Source: Nocardioides marmotae (GTDB lineage Bacteria; Actinomycetota; Actinomycetes; Propionibacteriales; Nocardioidaceae). Taken from it: DNA of 64,000 nucleotides. How positions within the stretch are numbered: the first letter of the stretch is position 1; every line of letters starts with the position of its first letter. Position numbers and translations under genes: made by a program. The stretch covers positions 2,604,001 to 2,668,000 of the forward strand of contig NZ_CP053660.1 of the NCBI RefSeq assembly GCF_013177455.1. The letters run 5' to 3'. Shown here one piece after another: positions 41,710 to 50,598 of this stretch. The notes beneath the pieces were generated by a model. The model ran no database searches. It was not told the DNA's origin and was given only the letters and a program-made list of their open reading frames with translations.

Positions 41710-43026
41710 CTATGTCGGGGGCGGTTCGAGCGCCGGTGGTGGTTCGGGGCCGAGGTCGTGGGTGCCGTGGTGGTCGACCCGGTAGGTGAGTCCGGTCGGA
41801 CTTCGCCACGCGTACACCCCTGGCGACGGTGAATGCTGCGACCAGCCGGCGTGGGTCTTGGCGCGGTGGTGACGTCGACACAAAGGCGCGATGTTCTCGG
41901 TCGCCGTCGGTCCGCCCCTGTTGTGCGGGATGACGTGGTCGTCGTCCACCCTTGAGTTCGCGTGGGCGGGGCGGGTGCACCAGGGGAACACGCAGTGGTG
42001 GTCGCGGAGCCGGGTCTGTTGGCTGAGGCGGTCGGGGACCTCGTAGGCCTCGACGTGAATCCGGGCGTTGAGGTCGATCACCGGCTTGACGGTGATCGTC
42101 TTGCCGGCCTCGGACCGCGCGGCGCGGGTGCACCAGTCGGCGAGCTGAGTGGTGAGCACGAACCCGCGGGTGTTCTCCACGCGGGTGATGTCGTCCAGGG
42201 TCCCGTCGGGGCTCTGGTGGACGTGGACCACGAGGGGCTTGGGGTCGGTGCCGAACTCGAGGGTCAGCTGGCGCCGGGCCATGTCACCCAGCGCCACGGA
42301 CCGTCGGGCGTCGAGGGTGTCGGTGCACCCCAGCGCCTCGAGTCGCGCCGCGCCCTTGGCCAGCGCGTCGTCGAGATCCAGCGCATCCGCCAGGTCGAGG
42401 GTCGCCCACACGTCCACGTGTCCGTCGAAGGAGACCTGGCGTGACTGGATGGTCACGTGCCGGGCCTCGGCGCGTTCGGTGGCGACCCGTTGGGCCTCGT
42501 CGGGGTCGAACCGGACCAGCGCCTCCTCCAGGAGCCGCTCCAACGCCGCCGGCCCGATGGTCGAGGCGACCGGTGCGAGGTGGGTGTCGACGAACGCCGC
42601 ACCGTTCTTCGACAGATTGAGCGTTCGGCGGGCCAGGGAACGTGCCCTCCAGGCGGGCAGGTCGAGGTCGGTGACCTTCTTCCACAGCTTCGGCAGCCGG
42701 TACCGCAGCTCGAGCGCCTCGGCCAGGTAGGCCCGGCCGGCGTCCTCCGACTTCCCCAGTCCCGCGGCGAACTCCACCACCGCGAACTCCGTCACGAACG
42801 GCGCACCCTCACCCGCCAGGCACACCGGCTTGTCACCGAACCCACGGAACACCGACCAGGTGGCTGCCTCGTCGAGCGACTCGGCCGGGTGCAGCACGCA
42901 CCACTGGACCGCCGTCTCCAGGAGACGAGCCTCCGCAGCGTTCGCCGCCTTCTGCTCAGCCCGGGCGGACGCGAGCACGTCGGCTGGGGTGTCCAGCGGG
43001 TGCTCGAGCGTCGCGATCAAGGCCAT
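41710..43026 (-). CDS. DUF222/13E12-repeat HNH endonuclease-domain protein
   Basis: A 438-residue protein. The N-terminal and middle parts are the helical DUF222 (13E12) region (KLWKKVTDLDLPAWRARSLARRT; HVDVWATLDLADALDLDDAL). The C-terminal HNH zinc-type nuclease has HHCVFPWCTRPAHANSRVDDDHVIPHNRGGPT and ENIAPLCRRHHRAKTH. These genes occur in many copies in actinobacteria, often next to dispersed repeats like those found here. The ATG at 43026 is 6 bp after a TAGAAT -10 and 13 bp from an SOS-like box, so a leaderless, damage-inducible transcript is likely. Confidence 0.87.
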   Translation of the reverse strand: MALIATLEHPLDTPADVLASARAEQKAANAAEARLLETAVQWCVLHPAESLDEAATWSVFRGFGDKPVCLAGEGAPFVTEFAVVEFAAGLGKSEDAGRAYLAEALELRYRLPKLWKKVTDLDLPAWRARSLARRTLNLSKNGAAFVDTHLAPVASTIGPAALERLLEEALVRFDPDEAQRVATERAEARHVTIQSRQVSFDGHVDVWATLDLADALDLDDALAKGAARLEALGCTDTLDARRSVALGDMARRQLTLEFGTDPKPLVVHVHQSPDGTLDDITRVENTRGFVLTTQLADWCTRAARSEAGKTITVKPVIDLNARIHVEAYEVPDRLSQQTRLRDHHCVFPWCTRPAHANSRVDDDHVIPHNRGGPTATENIAPLCRRHHRAKTHAGWSQHSPSPGVYAWRSPTGLTYRVDHHGTHDLGPEPPPALEPPPT

Positions 43027-43038
43027 GCCTCATTCTAC

Positions 43039-43054
43039 TCGAACACCTGCTCGA
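43039..43054 (-). promoter_or_regulatory. Near-consensus SOS (LexA) box before the HNH gene
   Basis: TCGAACACCTGCTCGA differs from the actinobacterial TCGAAC-N4-GTTCGA consensus in one half-site base. On the minus strand it is followed at once by TAGAAT and then the ATG. Confidence 0.55.
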
Positions 43055-43459
43055 ACGGAAGGGCCTGTTCGCACATCTTCAGAACGGGTCGGACGCGCCA
43101 GCGCGAGGCGGCGGCCAGAGACCCGGCAGCAGACAGCGACCCTCGGCGTACCTCGTCCCAATAGCTGCCAAAGCCGCAACCACCCACGGCCCGCAGGCCG
43201 AAGGTCGGCTCACGGGGCCTCGACACGTCGGTGCCGGGGGCGCCTCCTGCTCGACCAACAGCGGGGGCCCGCAGGCCGAAGGTCGGCTCACGGGGCCTCG
43301 ACACGTCGGCGCCGGGGGCGCCTCCTGCTCGACCAGCGGGCGGTCCCGCAGGCCGAAGGTAGGCCGCCAGGGGCCGCGACACGTCGGCGCCAGGGCGCCT
43401 CCTGCTCGACCAGCGGAAGGCGGCGGCCGGCGACCCGGCAGCGAACCGCGACCCACGGC

Positions 43460-44878
43460 AGTTGAGTCCCCGATAGTGGTGTAGCGCGGTCGCCGAGTTC
43501 GTCCCTGTCGTGGACGTAGACGCGGCCACCGCGTGATCCTTCGAGTTCGCCTCTCACAGCTCTCTCGAACGGACCATCACGATGACCGCTCCGCACATTG
43601 TCGACCCTGCTGGCCTGCTCGGCGAAGCCCTCGCTGAGGCTTCGCCCGATCTGATGCGCAGCCTGCTGCAGTCGATCATCAATGCCTTGCTCTGCGCTGA
43701 TGCCGACGCCGTCGTCGGTGCCGAGTGGGGCCGCCCCTCGGCCTCCCGGACAACGCAGCGCAACGGCTACCGCCACCGCGACCTGGACACCCGGGTCGGC
43801 ACGATCGACGTGGCGATTCCCAAGCTCCGCAAAGGCACCTACTTCCCCGAGTGGCTCCTCGAGCGCCGCAAGCGCGCAGAGTCCGCGCTGATCACCGTGG
43901 TGGCCGACTGCTACCTCGCCGGCGTCAGCACCCGGCGCATGGACAAGCTGGTCAAGACGCTCGGCATCGACGGGCTGTCGAAGTCCCAGGTCTCCCGGAT
44001 GGCGGCCGACCTGGACTCGATCGTCGAAGACTTCCGCCACCGCCCGCTGGGCGACGCAGGACCGTTCACGTTCCTCACCGCCGACGCGCTCACCATGAAG
44101 GTCCGCGAGGGCGGCCGCGTCATCAATGCCGTCGTGCTCCTGGCCACTGGGGTGAACAACGATGGCCACCGCGAAGTGCTCGGCATGCGGGTCGCGACCG
44201 CCGAAACCGGAGCGGCGTGGAACGAGTTCTTCGCCGACCTTGTCGCCCGCGGGCTGACCGGGGTCCGCCTCGTCACCAGCGACGCCCACGCCGGACTGCG
44301 TGAGGCGATTGCCGCCAACCTCTCCGGAACCAGCTGGCAGCGGTGCCGCACCCACTACGCGTTCAACCTCATGAGCGTGACCCCGAAGAGCATGTGGCCC
44401 GCGGTCAAAGCGATGCTGCACAGCGTCTACGACCAGCCCGACGCCGCCGCGGTCCAGGCACAGTTCGACCGACTGCTCGACTACGTCGAAGCCAAGCTCC
44501 CTGCGGTGCACGACCACCTCGACCGCGCCCGAGCAGACCTACTGTCCTTCACCGCGTTCCCGAAGGAGATCTGGACCCAGATCTGGTCCAACAACCCGAC
44601 CGAGCGGCTGAACAAGGAGATCCGGCGCCGCACCGACGCGGTCGGTATCTTCCCCAACCGCGACGCCATCGTCCGGCTCGTTGGCGCCGTCCTGGCCGAA
44701 CAGACCGACGAATGGGCAGAAGGACGCCGCTACCTCGGACTCGACGTCCTGGCCCGCTCCCGAATGAACATCGTCCCCGGCGTCGAACCCGAGATCGGAG
44801 CTGATGACCTACCCGCACTGACCGCCTGACACCTCATCGAGGAGAACGCAGCGCTACACCACTACCCGGGACTTGACC
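43460..44878 (+). mobile_element. IS256-family insertion sequence, complete, with 8-bp target duplication
   Basis: The 1419-bp element has 28-bp imperfect terminal inverted repeats (43460-43487 and 44851-44878) sharing the inner GTAGTGGTGTAGCGC-type block. The 8-bp CCCACGGC is present on both sides (43452-43459 and 44879-44886), while the uninterrupted repeat copy near 45190 has it once. The 8-bp duplication is usual for IS256. Confidence 0.85.
43582..44829 (+). CDS. IS256-family transposase
   Basis: A 415-residue mutator-type transposase. The catalytic acids fit Asp in FLTADALTMKV, Asp in LVTSDAHAGL and Glu in NNPTERLNKEIRRR. The family signatures RNGYRHRDLDTRVGTIDVAIPKLR and YLAGVSTRRMDKLVKTLGI are intact. 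No frameshift is seen, so the enzyme is probably active. Confidence 0.95.
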   Translation: MTAPHIVDPAGLLGEALAEASPDLMRSLLQSIINALLCADADAVVGAEWGRPSASRTTQRNGYRHRDLDTRVGTIDVAIPKLRKGTYFPEWLLERRKRAESALITVVADCYLAGVSTRRMDKLVKTLGIDGLSKSQVSRMAADLDSIVEDFRHRPLGDAGPFTFLTADALTMKVREGGRVINAVVLLATGVNNDGHREVLGMRVATAETGAAWNEFFADLVARGLTGVRLVTSDAHAGLREAIAANLSGTSWQRCRTHYAFNLMSVTPKSMWPAVKAMLHSVYDQPDAAAVQAQFDRLLDYVEAKLPAVHDHLDRARADLLSFTAFPKEIWTQIWSNNPTERLNKEIRRRTDAVGIFPNRDAIVRLVGAVLAEQTDEWAEGRRYLGLDVLARSRMNIVPGVEPEIGADDLPALTA

Positions 44879-45549
44879 CCCACGGCGTACCCGGTCCTAT
44901 AACTGCCAAAGCCGGAACCACCCACAGCCCGCAGGCCGAAGCTCGGCCGGCGGGGGTCTCGACACGTCGGCGCCAGGGCGCCTCCTGCTCGACCAGCGGC
45001 GGGGGCCTGCAAGCCGAAGCTCGGCTGCCAGGGGCCTCGACACGTCGGCGCCAGGGCGCCTCCTGCTCGACCAGCGGATGGGGGCCCGCAGGCCGAAGCT
45101 CGGCTGCCAGGGGCCTCGACACGTCGGCGCCGGGGGCGCCTCCTGCTCGACCAGCGGAAGGCGGCGGCCGGCGACCCGGCAGCGAACCGCGACCCACGGC
45201 GTACCCGGTCCTATAACTGCCAAAGCCGCAACCACCCACAGCCCGCAGGCCGAAGCTCGGCCGGCGGGGGTCTCGACACGTCGGCGCCGGGGCGCCTCCT
45301 GCTCGACCAGCGGGCGGGCCCGCAGGCCGAAGGTCGGCTGCCAGGGGCCTCGACACGTCGGCGCCAGGGCGCCTCCTGCTCGACCAGCAGCGGGGGCCCG
45401 CAGGCCGAAGCTCGGCTGCCAGGGGCCTCGACACGTCGGCGCCAGGGCGCCTCCTGCTCGACCAGCCGTCCACGACGACGGCCGGCGCCGTCCCACGCTC
45501 AGCGAGGCGACGCCGGCCGTCGGTGAGGCACCGGACCGGTCTGGACCGG

Positions 45550-45789
45550 TCAGCGGTCCTGCGGGAGCTCCGTGGCCTCGAAGTCGGAGGGCTCGTCCTC
45601 GATCATGTAGTTCGGGTCGGCCTCGATGGCGGCGACCGTGCGCTGGAGCCAGTCCTCGTCGGTGGTCTCGATCTCGCGCTCCGCGAGCTGCTCGCGCAGG
45701 TACGTGACCAGGTCCTGGCTCACGCCGGCGTCCTTCGCGACGGAGGTCGCGTCGACGGCGGCCTGGAGGTCGGAGTTGTAGGTGGCCAT
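45550..45789 (-). CDS. Small conserved acidic protein, 79 aa
   Basis: A soluble helical protein beginning MATYNSDLQAAVDATSVAKDAG and rich in Asp/Glu, with a Trp in the middle and an acidic C-terminus. I recognise no family. An AGAAGAGGTAG ribosome-like site precedes the ATG. Composition is clearly coding, and the protein is distinct from the flanking repeats. Confidence 0.65.
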   Translation of the reverse strand: MATYNSDLQAAVDATSVAKDAGVSQDLVTYLREQLAEREIETTDEDWLQRTVAAIEADPNYMIEDEPSDFEATELPQDR

Positions 45790-45825
45790 GGGGTCTACCT
45801 CTTCTGTTGGCGGGGGACGTCGCGT

Positions 45826-45918
45826 TCAGCGTCGGCGCAGGACCGTCACGCCGGCCCACACCACTAGGGGGAAGCCCACCACGAGCACGACGACCTCGGT
45901 CCATCCGATTGCGAACAC
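45826..45918 (-). CDS. Possible 30-aa single-span membrane peptide
   Basis: GTG 45918 behind GAGGCGAC opens a frame for a 30-residue peptide: a short N-terminus, one hydrophobic helix (VVVLVVGFPLVVWAGVTVL) and a basic RRR end. The topology is credible for a small inner-membrane protein. It lies 37 bp upstream of the 45789 start on the same strand, so the two may be co-transcribed. Confidence 0.35.
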   Translation of the reverse strand: MFAIGWTEVVVLVVGFPLVVWAGVTVLRRR

Positions 45919-46415
45919 GTCGCCTCGGTGCCCGCCCGGCCCCAGGAGGAAACCGCGGACAGGCCGCGAACCAGGCCCCGGACAGGGAGGAACCGACCCG
46001 GGGGCAGCGGCGTCCCCGGGTCGGTCCATCTCCCACGATGACGCGCGGGTGGTTGCAGACCAGCCGCGCGCCGCGCAGCACGCGCCGAACAGCAGCCCGG
46101 GCGCCCCCGTTTCCGTGGCCGGGAGGGTCCGGGTCCTGCTGCGGCGGTGCCGCTCGGAGCTCGCGTGCCGTCCGCCCCCCATCGCGCACGGCCTGCTGCC
46201 CGCCCCAACGAGGAGCCTCGCGGAGAGGTACGGCGTCGGCCGCGCCGTACGCCGCAGGGGCACCGCTGGTCTGGACCGTCGCAGGTCTCCCGGGACGCCA
46301 TTCACGTGACGATGGCGTCCCGGGACCCGCGGCCCCGCCCTCCCCATGCCTCCGGGGCAGCCCGACCATCGTGGCGCCGTCGCGGGCCGCCCGCCCACGG
46401 GTGTCCGGCCCCTCC
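45919..46415. other. ~500-bp GC-rich stretch with no supported gene
   Basis: Long open frames run on both strands because stops are rare at this GC, but none has a good start or protein-like composition. I see no repeats or RNA gene. Confidence 0.4.
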
Positions 46416-46439
46416 CCCATGGCCCGGACGGGCCATGGG
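46416..46439 (-). terminator. 10-bp hairpin after the SOS-box gene
   Basis: CCCATGGCCC (46416-46425) pairs exactly with 46430-46439 across GGAC. It lies 33 bp after the stop of the minus-strand gene at 46472-46666. Confidence 0.6.
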
Positions 46440-46471
46440 CCCGGCCCACCCGGGGGGCCTGAGGCGACCGG

Positions 46472-46666
46472 TCACAGCGGCGTGAGCTGCGCGGCGGGCA
46501 GCCACTCCTCGACCAGGCCCCAGACGCCGGGCCGCAGCAGCGCGCCGTAGACCACCCGGCCCTCCCAGCCCGAGGGCGTCTGCCGCCACTCGACGAGCAG
46601 GCCGGGCCGACGGGCGCCGCCGCCCGAGCCGTCGGCGACCCAGCAGTGGCGCGACGGAGCGGACAT
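46472..46666 (-). CDS. Small SOS-box-linked protein, 64 aa
   Basis: The ATG at 46666 lies 6 bp after a TATCAT -10 (46673-46678), which predicts a leaderless mRNA; a perfect LexA box overlaps the promoter. The product is a compact basic/aromatic protein (HCWVADGSGG, LLVEWRQTPSGWEGRVVYG, VEEWLPAAQLTPL), beta-rich, without a known motif. DNA-damage induction is likely from the box; the function is unknown. An earlier ATG at 46696 would lie inside the box and is unlikely. Confidence 0.7.
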   Translation of the reverse strand: MSAPSRHCWVADGSGGGARRPGLLVEWRQTPSGWEGRVVYGALLRPGVWGLVEEWLPAAQLTPL

Positions 46667-46686
46667 GGTCCGATGATAGGCCAGGC

Positions 46687-46702
46687 TCGAACACATGTTC
46701 GA
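46687..46702 (-). promoter_or_regulatory. Perfect SOS (LexA) box
   Basis: TCGAACACATGTTCGA matches the actinobacterial consensus TCGAAC-N4-GTTCGA exactly, and the symmetry extends to 9-bp arms (46684-46705). It lies 8 bp upstream of the -10 of the 46666 gene. Confidence 0.85.
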
Positions 46703-46740
46703 GCCGGTGCGGGCGGTCCCGAGGCCGGTCGAGGGGCCGC

Positions 46741-47853
46741 TCAGTCCTCCTGCGTGGCGACCTCTTCGTGGTGGGTGCCGGGGCGGGGCGCCCAGGGCAG
46801 CTCCTTGGCCGGGCGGACCACGATGAGCCGGTCACCGCGGGCGAGCAGGGTGACGACCGGGTCGAAGTACCGGTAGACCTTCTCGTCGCGCACGACCGCC
46901 ATCACCTGGTCGGGCAGCGACTGCGGCTGCTTGCCGACCTCGGTGACCAGCAGGTCGCGCTCGGCGACCTCGAGGCCCTCGCCGTAGGTGAGCAGGTCCT
47001 CCATCACCGACCCGAGGGCGGGTGAGAGGGAGGAGAGGCCGAGCAGCCGGCCGACCGCATCGGAGGAGGTGATGACGGAGTTGGCGCCCGACTGCTTCAT
47101 CAGCGGGGCGTTCTCCTGCTCGCGCACCGCGGCGACGATCCAGCAGTCGGGGTTGAGCTGCCGCACGGTCAGCGTCGCCAGCACGTTCGAGGCGTCGCTG
47201 TCGGTGGTGATGATGACCTGGTCGGCCTCCCCCGCCCCGGCCCGGCGCAGCACGTCGCGGCGGGTGGCGTCGCCGGTGACGACCGCCAGGCCGTCGGCGT
47301 GCGCGTCCTGCAGGGCGACCGGGCTCGGGTCGACGACCACGATGCCCTCGCGCCGGAGCCCGTTGTTGACCAGGGTGTCGACGGCGCTGCGGCCCTTGGT
47401 GCCGTAGCCGACGACGACGACGTGGTGACCCATGTGCTTCCTCCAACGAGCGACGCGGAACATCTCGCGCCCCTGCGAGGCGAGGACCTCCAGGGTGGTG
47501 CCGATCAGCAGCACCAGGAACGCGATGCGGGCGGGGGTGATGACGAAGGCGTTGACCAGCCGGGCCCCGTCGGTGACCGGGGCGATGTCGCCGTACCCGG
47601 TCGTCGACAGCGTGACGGTCGTGTAGTAGATCGCGTCGACCAGGCTGATGGTGTTGGTCGGGTCGTTGCCGTCGCGGTAGCCCTTGCGATCGAAGTAGAC
47701 CAGCAGCACGGTGCCCACGAGGATCGCCGAGGCGAGGAGGAGCCGGCGACCGAGCTCCCACCACGGCGAGCGGATCTGCTCCGGCAGCGCGACCAGGCCC
47801 CGGCCCTGGTCGGGGAGGGGCTGCCCGGACCGCGGGTCCATGTCGCTCGGCAC
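46741..47853 (-). CDS. Two-pass potassium channel with RCK (TrkA-N/TrkA-C) domains
   Basis: A 370-residue protein. Two membrane helices (about 36-55 and 105-125) flank the pore with selectivity filter TTGYGD near residue 88. A Rossmann RCK domain follows with GHHVVVVGYGTKGRSAV and VVTGDATRRDVLRRAG, then a TrkA-C-type domain to the end. It is likely a nucleotide- or ion-gated K+ channel. It lies 9 bp after the YihY-family gene on the same strand. Confidence 0.92.
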   Translation of the reverse strand: MPSDMDPRSGQPLPDQGRGLVALPEQIRSPWWELGRRLLLASAILVGTVLLVYFDRKGYRDGNDPTNTISLVDAIYYTTVTLSTTGYGDIAPVTDGARLVNAFVITPARIAFLVLLIGTTLEVLASQGREMFRVARWRKHMGHHVVVVGYGTKGRSAVDTLVNNGLRREGIVVVDPSPVALQDAHADGLAVVTGDATRRDVLRRAGAGEADQVIITTDSDASNVLATLTVRQLNPDCWIVAAVREQENAPLMKQSGANSVITSSDAVGRLLGLSSLSPALGSVMEDLLTYGEGLEVAERDLLVTEVGKQPQSLPDQVMAVVRDEKVYRYFDPVVTLLARGDRLIVVRPAKELPWAPRPGTHHEEVATQED

Positions 47854-47862
47854 GCGTGGAAC

Positions 47863-48840
47863 CTACCTGTCCCGGCCGCTGAGGTTGCGCAGCCGGGCGA
47901 CCAGCTCGAGCCGGGCCCGCGTCGTGGCCTTCTGCGGGAAGACGGTGTCGAACGCCGCGTTGACCGCCGCGCCGATGAGCACGGCGATCGCGACGATGTA
48001 GAGCCACAGCAGCACCGCGATCGGCGCGGCCAGGGGGCCGTAGATGGACTTGGAGTCGGCGGCGGTCACCGTCAGCACCCAGCGCAGCACGTAGGAGCCG
48101 AGGATCCACGCGACGAGGGAGAACGTCGCGCCGGGCAGGTTGAAGCTCCAGTTCGTCCGCACCGGCACCGAGACGTGGTAGAGCGTGGCCAGGAAGCAGA
48201 TGCACACGATGGAGACCACCGGCCAGTAGAAGCCCAGCAGGAAGTCCAGGGAGTCCGGCAGCGCGTCGCGCACCAGCGAGGGGCCGGCGACCATCAGCGG
48301 GATCGAGAACACGCCGGTCACCAGCGCCAGCACGTAGAGCACGAACGACAGCGCGCGAGTCTTGATGATCCCGCGGTGCCCGCCGAGCCCGTGCATGATC
48401 GTGATGGTGTCGACGAAGACGTTGAGCGCGCGCGAGCCCGACCACAGGGCGAGCACGAAGCCCAGCGAGATGACGTCGAAGCGGCCGCCACGCAGCACGT
48501 CGTTCATCGTCGGCACGATCACCCCGTCGACGGCGCGGTCGGTGAGCATCCGCGAGGACAGGTCGATCACCGCCTGCCGCACGTCCTCGACCTGAGCGGG
48601 GTTGAACCGGTCGGTGACGTACCCGATCGCTCCGGCCAGCGCGAAGATCAGCGGCGGCACCGACAGCACGGCGAAGAACGCGCCCTCGGCGGCCAGGCCG
48701 GTCACCCGGTAGCGCATGCACGAGCCGAAGGTCGTGACGACGAGGCGCCACACGATGTGCCGAGCCCGCTCGAGCCGTACGGCGAGGCCGTCCCGGCCCT
48801 CCCGCCGCCCCGCCGTCCGGGGCCCGGTCGCCGGGTCCAT
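47863..48840 (-). CDS. YihY/BrkB-family membrane protein
   Basis: A 325-residue protein with about six membrane helices and a cytoplasmic N-terminus. Family blocks include GLAAEGAFFAVLSVPPLIFALAGAIGY, the LGFVLALWSGSRALNVFVDTI stretch, and PIAVLLWLYIVAIAVLIGAAVNAAFD near the end. The function is not settled (transport or envelope). It overlaps no gene and is divergent from the aidB-like gene with a 17-bp gap, so their promoters must overlap coding sequence. Confidence 0.85.
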   Translation of the reverse strand: MDPATGPRTAGRREGRDGLAVRLERARHIVWRLVVTTFGSCMRYRVTGLAAEGAFFAVLSVPPLIFALAGAIGYVTDRFNPAQVEDVRQAVIDLSSRMLTDRAVDGVIVPTMNDVLRGGRFDVISLGFVLALWSGSRALNVFVDTITIMHGLGGHRGIIKTRALSFVLYVLALVTGVFSIPLMVAGPSLVRDALPDSLDFLLGFYWPVVSIVCICFLATLYHVSVPVRTNWSFNLPGATFSLVAWILGSYVLRWVLTVTAADSKSIYGPLAAPIAVLLWLYIVAIAVLIGAAVNAAFDTVFPQKATTRARLELVARLRNLSGRDR

Positions 48841-48857
48841 GGTCCTACGGTATCCGC

Positions 48858-50510
48858 ATGCGCACCGAGATCCGGGTCACCACCAACCAGGCGCCGCCGC
48901 TGGTCGGTCACAACGTGGTCACGGCCGACCGGGCCCTGGCCGAGGCGGTCCTCCGCCACGGGTCGCCGGAGGTCCTCGACGACCTGGTCGAGCTGGGCGC
49001 GCAGGCCGGCTCGGCCGAGGCCCGCGAGCACGGCCAGCTCGCCAACGAGCACCACCCGCGGCTGACGCCGTACGACCGGTACGGCAACCGGATCGACGAG
49101 GTCGTCTTCCACCCCTCGTGGCACTGGCTGATGGAGCGCGCGGTCGGCCACGGCCTCGGCGCGGCCCCCTGGGTGCAGCAGGAGGCCGGCGCCGCGCACG
49201 CGCACGTGCGCCGGGCCGCCGGGTTCATGGCGTGGTCGCACACCGAGCCCGGCCACGGCTGCCCGATCTCGATGACGTACGCCGCCGTGCCGGCGCTCCG
49301 CGCGGACGAGGCGATCGCGAAGGAGTGGACGCCGCTGCTCGCCTCCACGATCTACGACCCGGGCGTGCGCCGGCCCGCGGACAAGCGCGGCGCGCTCGCC
49401 GGCATGGGGATGACCGAGAAGCAGGGCGGCTCGGACGTCCGCGCCAACATCACCCGGGCGCGGCCCACCTCGATCGAGGGCACCTACACCCTGCACGGGC
49501 ACAAGTGGTTCACCTCCGCGCCGATGAACGACGTCTTCCTCGTGCTGGCCCAGGCCGAGGGCGGGGTGACCTGCTTCGTGGTGCCGCGCGTGCTGCCCGA
49601 CGGCACCCGCAACCAGCTCGACGTGGTGCGGCTCAAGGACAAGCTCGGCAACCGGTCCAACGCCTCCTCGGAGCTGGAGCTGGACGGCACCGTGGCGCTC
49701 CGCCTCGGCGACGAGGGCCGCGGCGTGCGCACGATCATCGAGATGGTCGCGGCCACCCGGCTCGACTGCGTGCTCGGCTCGACCGGGCTGATGCGGCGCG
49801 CGGTCTCCGAGGCCTCCTGGCACGCCGCGCACCGCTCGGCCTTCGGCTCGACCCTCGCCGCCAAGCCGCTCATGCAGAACGTGCTCGCCGACCTCGCCGT
49901 GGAGACCGAGGCCGCGACCGCGCTGGCCCTGCGCCTGGCTTCCGCCGTCGACCACCTCCACGACCCGCACGAGGCGGCGCTGCGCCGGATCGCGCTGCCG
50001 CTGGCGAAGTTCTGGGTCTGCAAGCGCACCCCGGCGATGGTGGGCGAGGCGCTGGAGTGCCTGGGTGGCAACGGGTACGTCGAGGAGTCGGTGATGCCGC
50101 TGCTCTACCGCGAGGCACCGCTCAACTCGGTCTGGGAGGGCTCGGGCAACGTCAACGCCCTCGACGTGCTCCGCGCGCTGGCCCGCGAGCCGGAGGCGCT
50201 CGACGCCTGGATCACCGAGGTCGGGCGCGCCCGGGGTGGCGACGTACGCCTGGACCGGGCGATCGACGACGTGCTGGCCCTGCTCGGCTCCCTGCTGGGC
50301 GACCCCGCCCTGCTCGAGGTCGGCGCCCGCCGCCTCGCCGGCCGGATGGCCGCGGTGCTCCAGGGCTCCCTCCTCGTGCGGTTCGGGCCGCCCGAGGTGG
50401 CCGACGTCTTCTGCGCCTCCCGCCTCGGCTCCTCCTACGACGGCACGTACGGCGCCCTCGCCGGCGGCGACCTCCGCGCGATCGTCGAGCGGACCACGCC
50501 GGTCATCTGA
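48858..50510 (+). CDS. aidB: AidB-like acyl-CoA dehydrogenase family protein
   Basis: A 550-residue flavoprotein that follows E. coli AidB closely along its length: NQAPPLVGHNVVTADRAL, FHPSWHWLMERA, CPISMTYAA, GMGMTEKQGGSDVRAN, HKWFTSAPMNDVFLVLAQAEGG, RLKDKLGNRSNASSELEL, and LGGNGYVEESVMPLLYREAPLNSVWEGSGNV-type region. AidB is an FAD protein with a DNA-binding C-terminal domain linked to alkylation response. ATG 48858 is used. Confidence 0.9.
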   Translation: MRTEIRVTTNQAPPLVGHNVVTADRALAEAVLRHGSPEVLDDLVELGAQAGSAEAREHGQLANEHHPRLTPYDRYGNRIDEVVFHPSWHWLMERAVGHGLGAAPWVQQEAGAAHAHVRRAAGFMAWSHTEPGHGCPISMTYAAVPALRADEAIAKEWTPLLASTIYDPGVRRPADKRGALAGMGMTEKQGGSDVRANITRARPTSIEGTYTLHGHKWFTSAPMNDVFLVLAQAEGGVTCFVVPRVLPDGTRNQLDVVRLKDKLGNRSNASSELELDGTVALRLGDEGRGVRTIIEMVAATRLDCVLGSTGLMRRAVSEASWHAAHRSAFGSTLAAKPLMQNVLADLAVETEAATALALRLASAVDHLHDPHEAALRRIALPLAKFWVCKRTPAMVGEALECLGGNGYVEESVMPLLYREAPLNSVWEGSGNVNALDVLRALAREPEALDAWITEVGRARGGDVRLDRAIDDVLALLGSLLGDPALLEVGARRLAGRMAAVLQGSLLVRFGPPEVADVFCASRLGSSYDGTYGALAGGDLRAIVERTTPVI

Positions 50511-50598
50511 GGCCGGACCGGGTTAGCCGCAGGCCGGCACCGGGTATCACCCGTGTGACCGCGGCCACATCCGGGGGCCGCCCGCCCGGAGGTGCGCG

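Larger units (their letters stand above)
43095..45470. repeat. Higher-order repeat array, three copies of a ~320-bp unit
   Basis: Nine ~72-bp units carry the core GCAGGCCGAAG ... CGACACGTCGGCGCC ... CTCCTGCTCGACCA. They start near 43190, 43266, 43349, 44931, 45005, 45086, 45241, 45319 and 45396. They come in groups of three, each group preceded by a ~95-bp unit with GACCCGGCAGC ... ACTGCCAAAGCCG (near 43100, 43420 and 45160). The middle large unit is split by the IS256-family element. Similar repeats occur beside DUF222/HNH genes in other actinobacteria. Confidence 0.85.

Noticed and set aside
43188-45467. Repeat units as a CRISPR array
   Set aside because: Units are ~72 bp, directly adjacent with only short variable joins, contain internal palindromes and have no unique spacers or cas genes.
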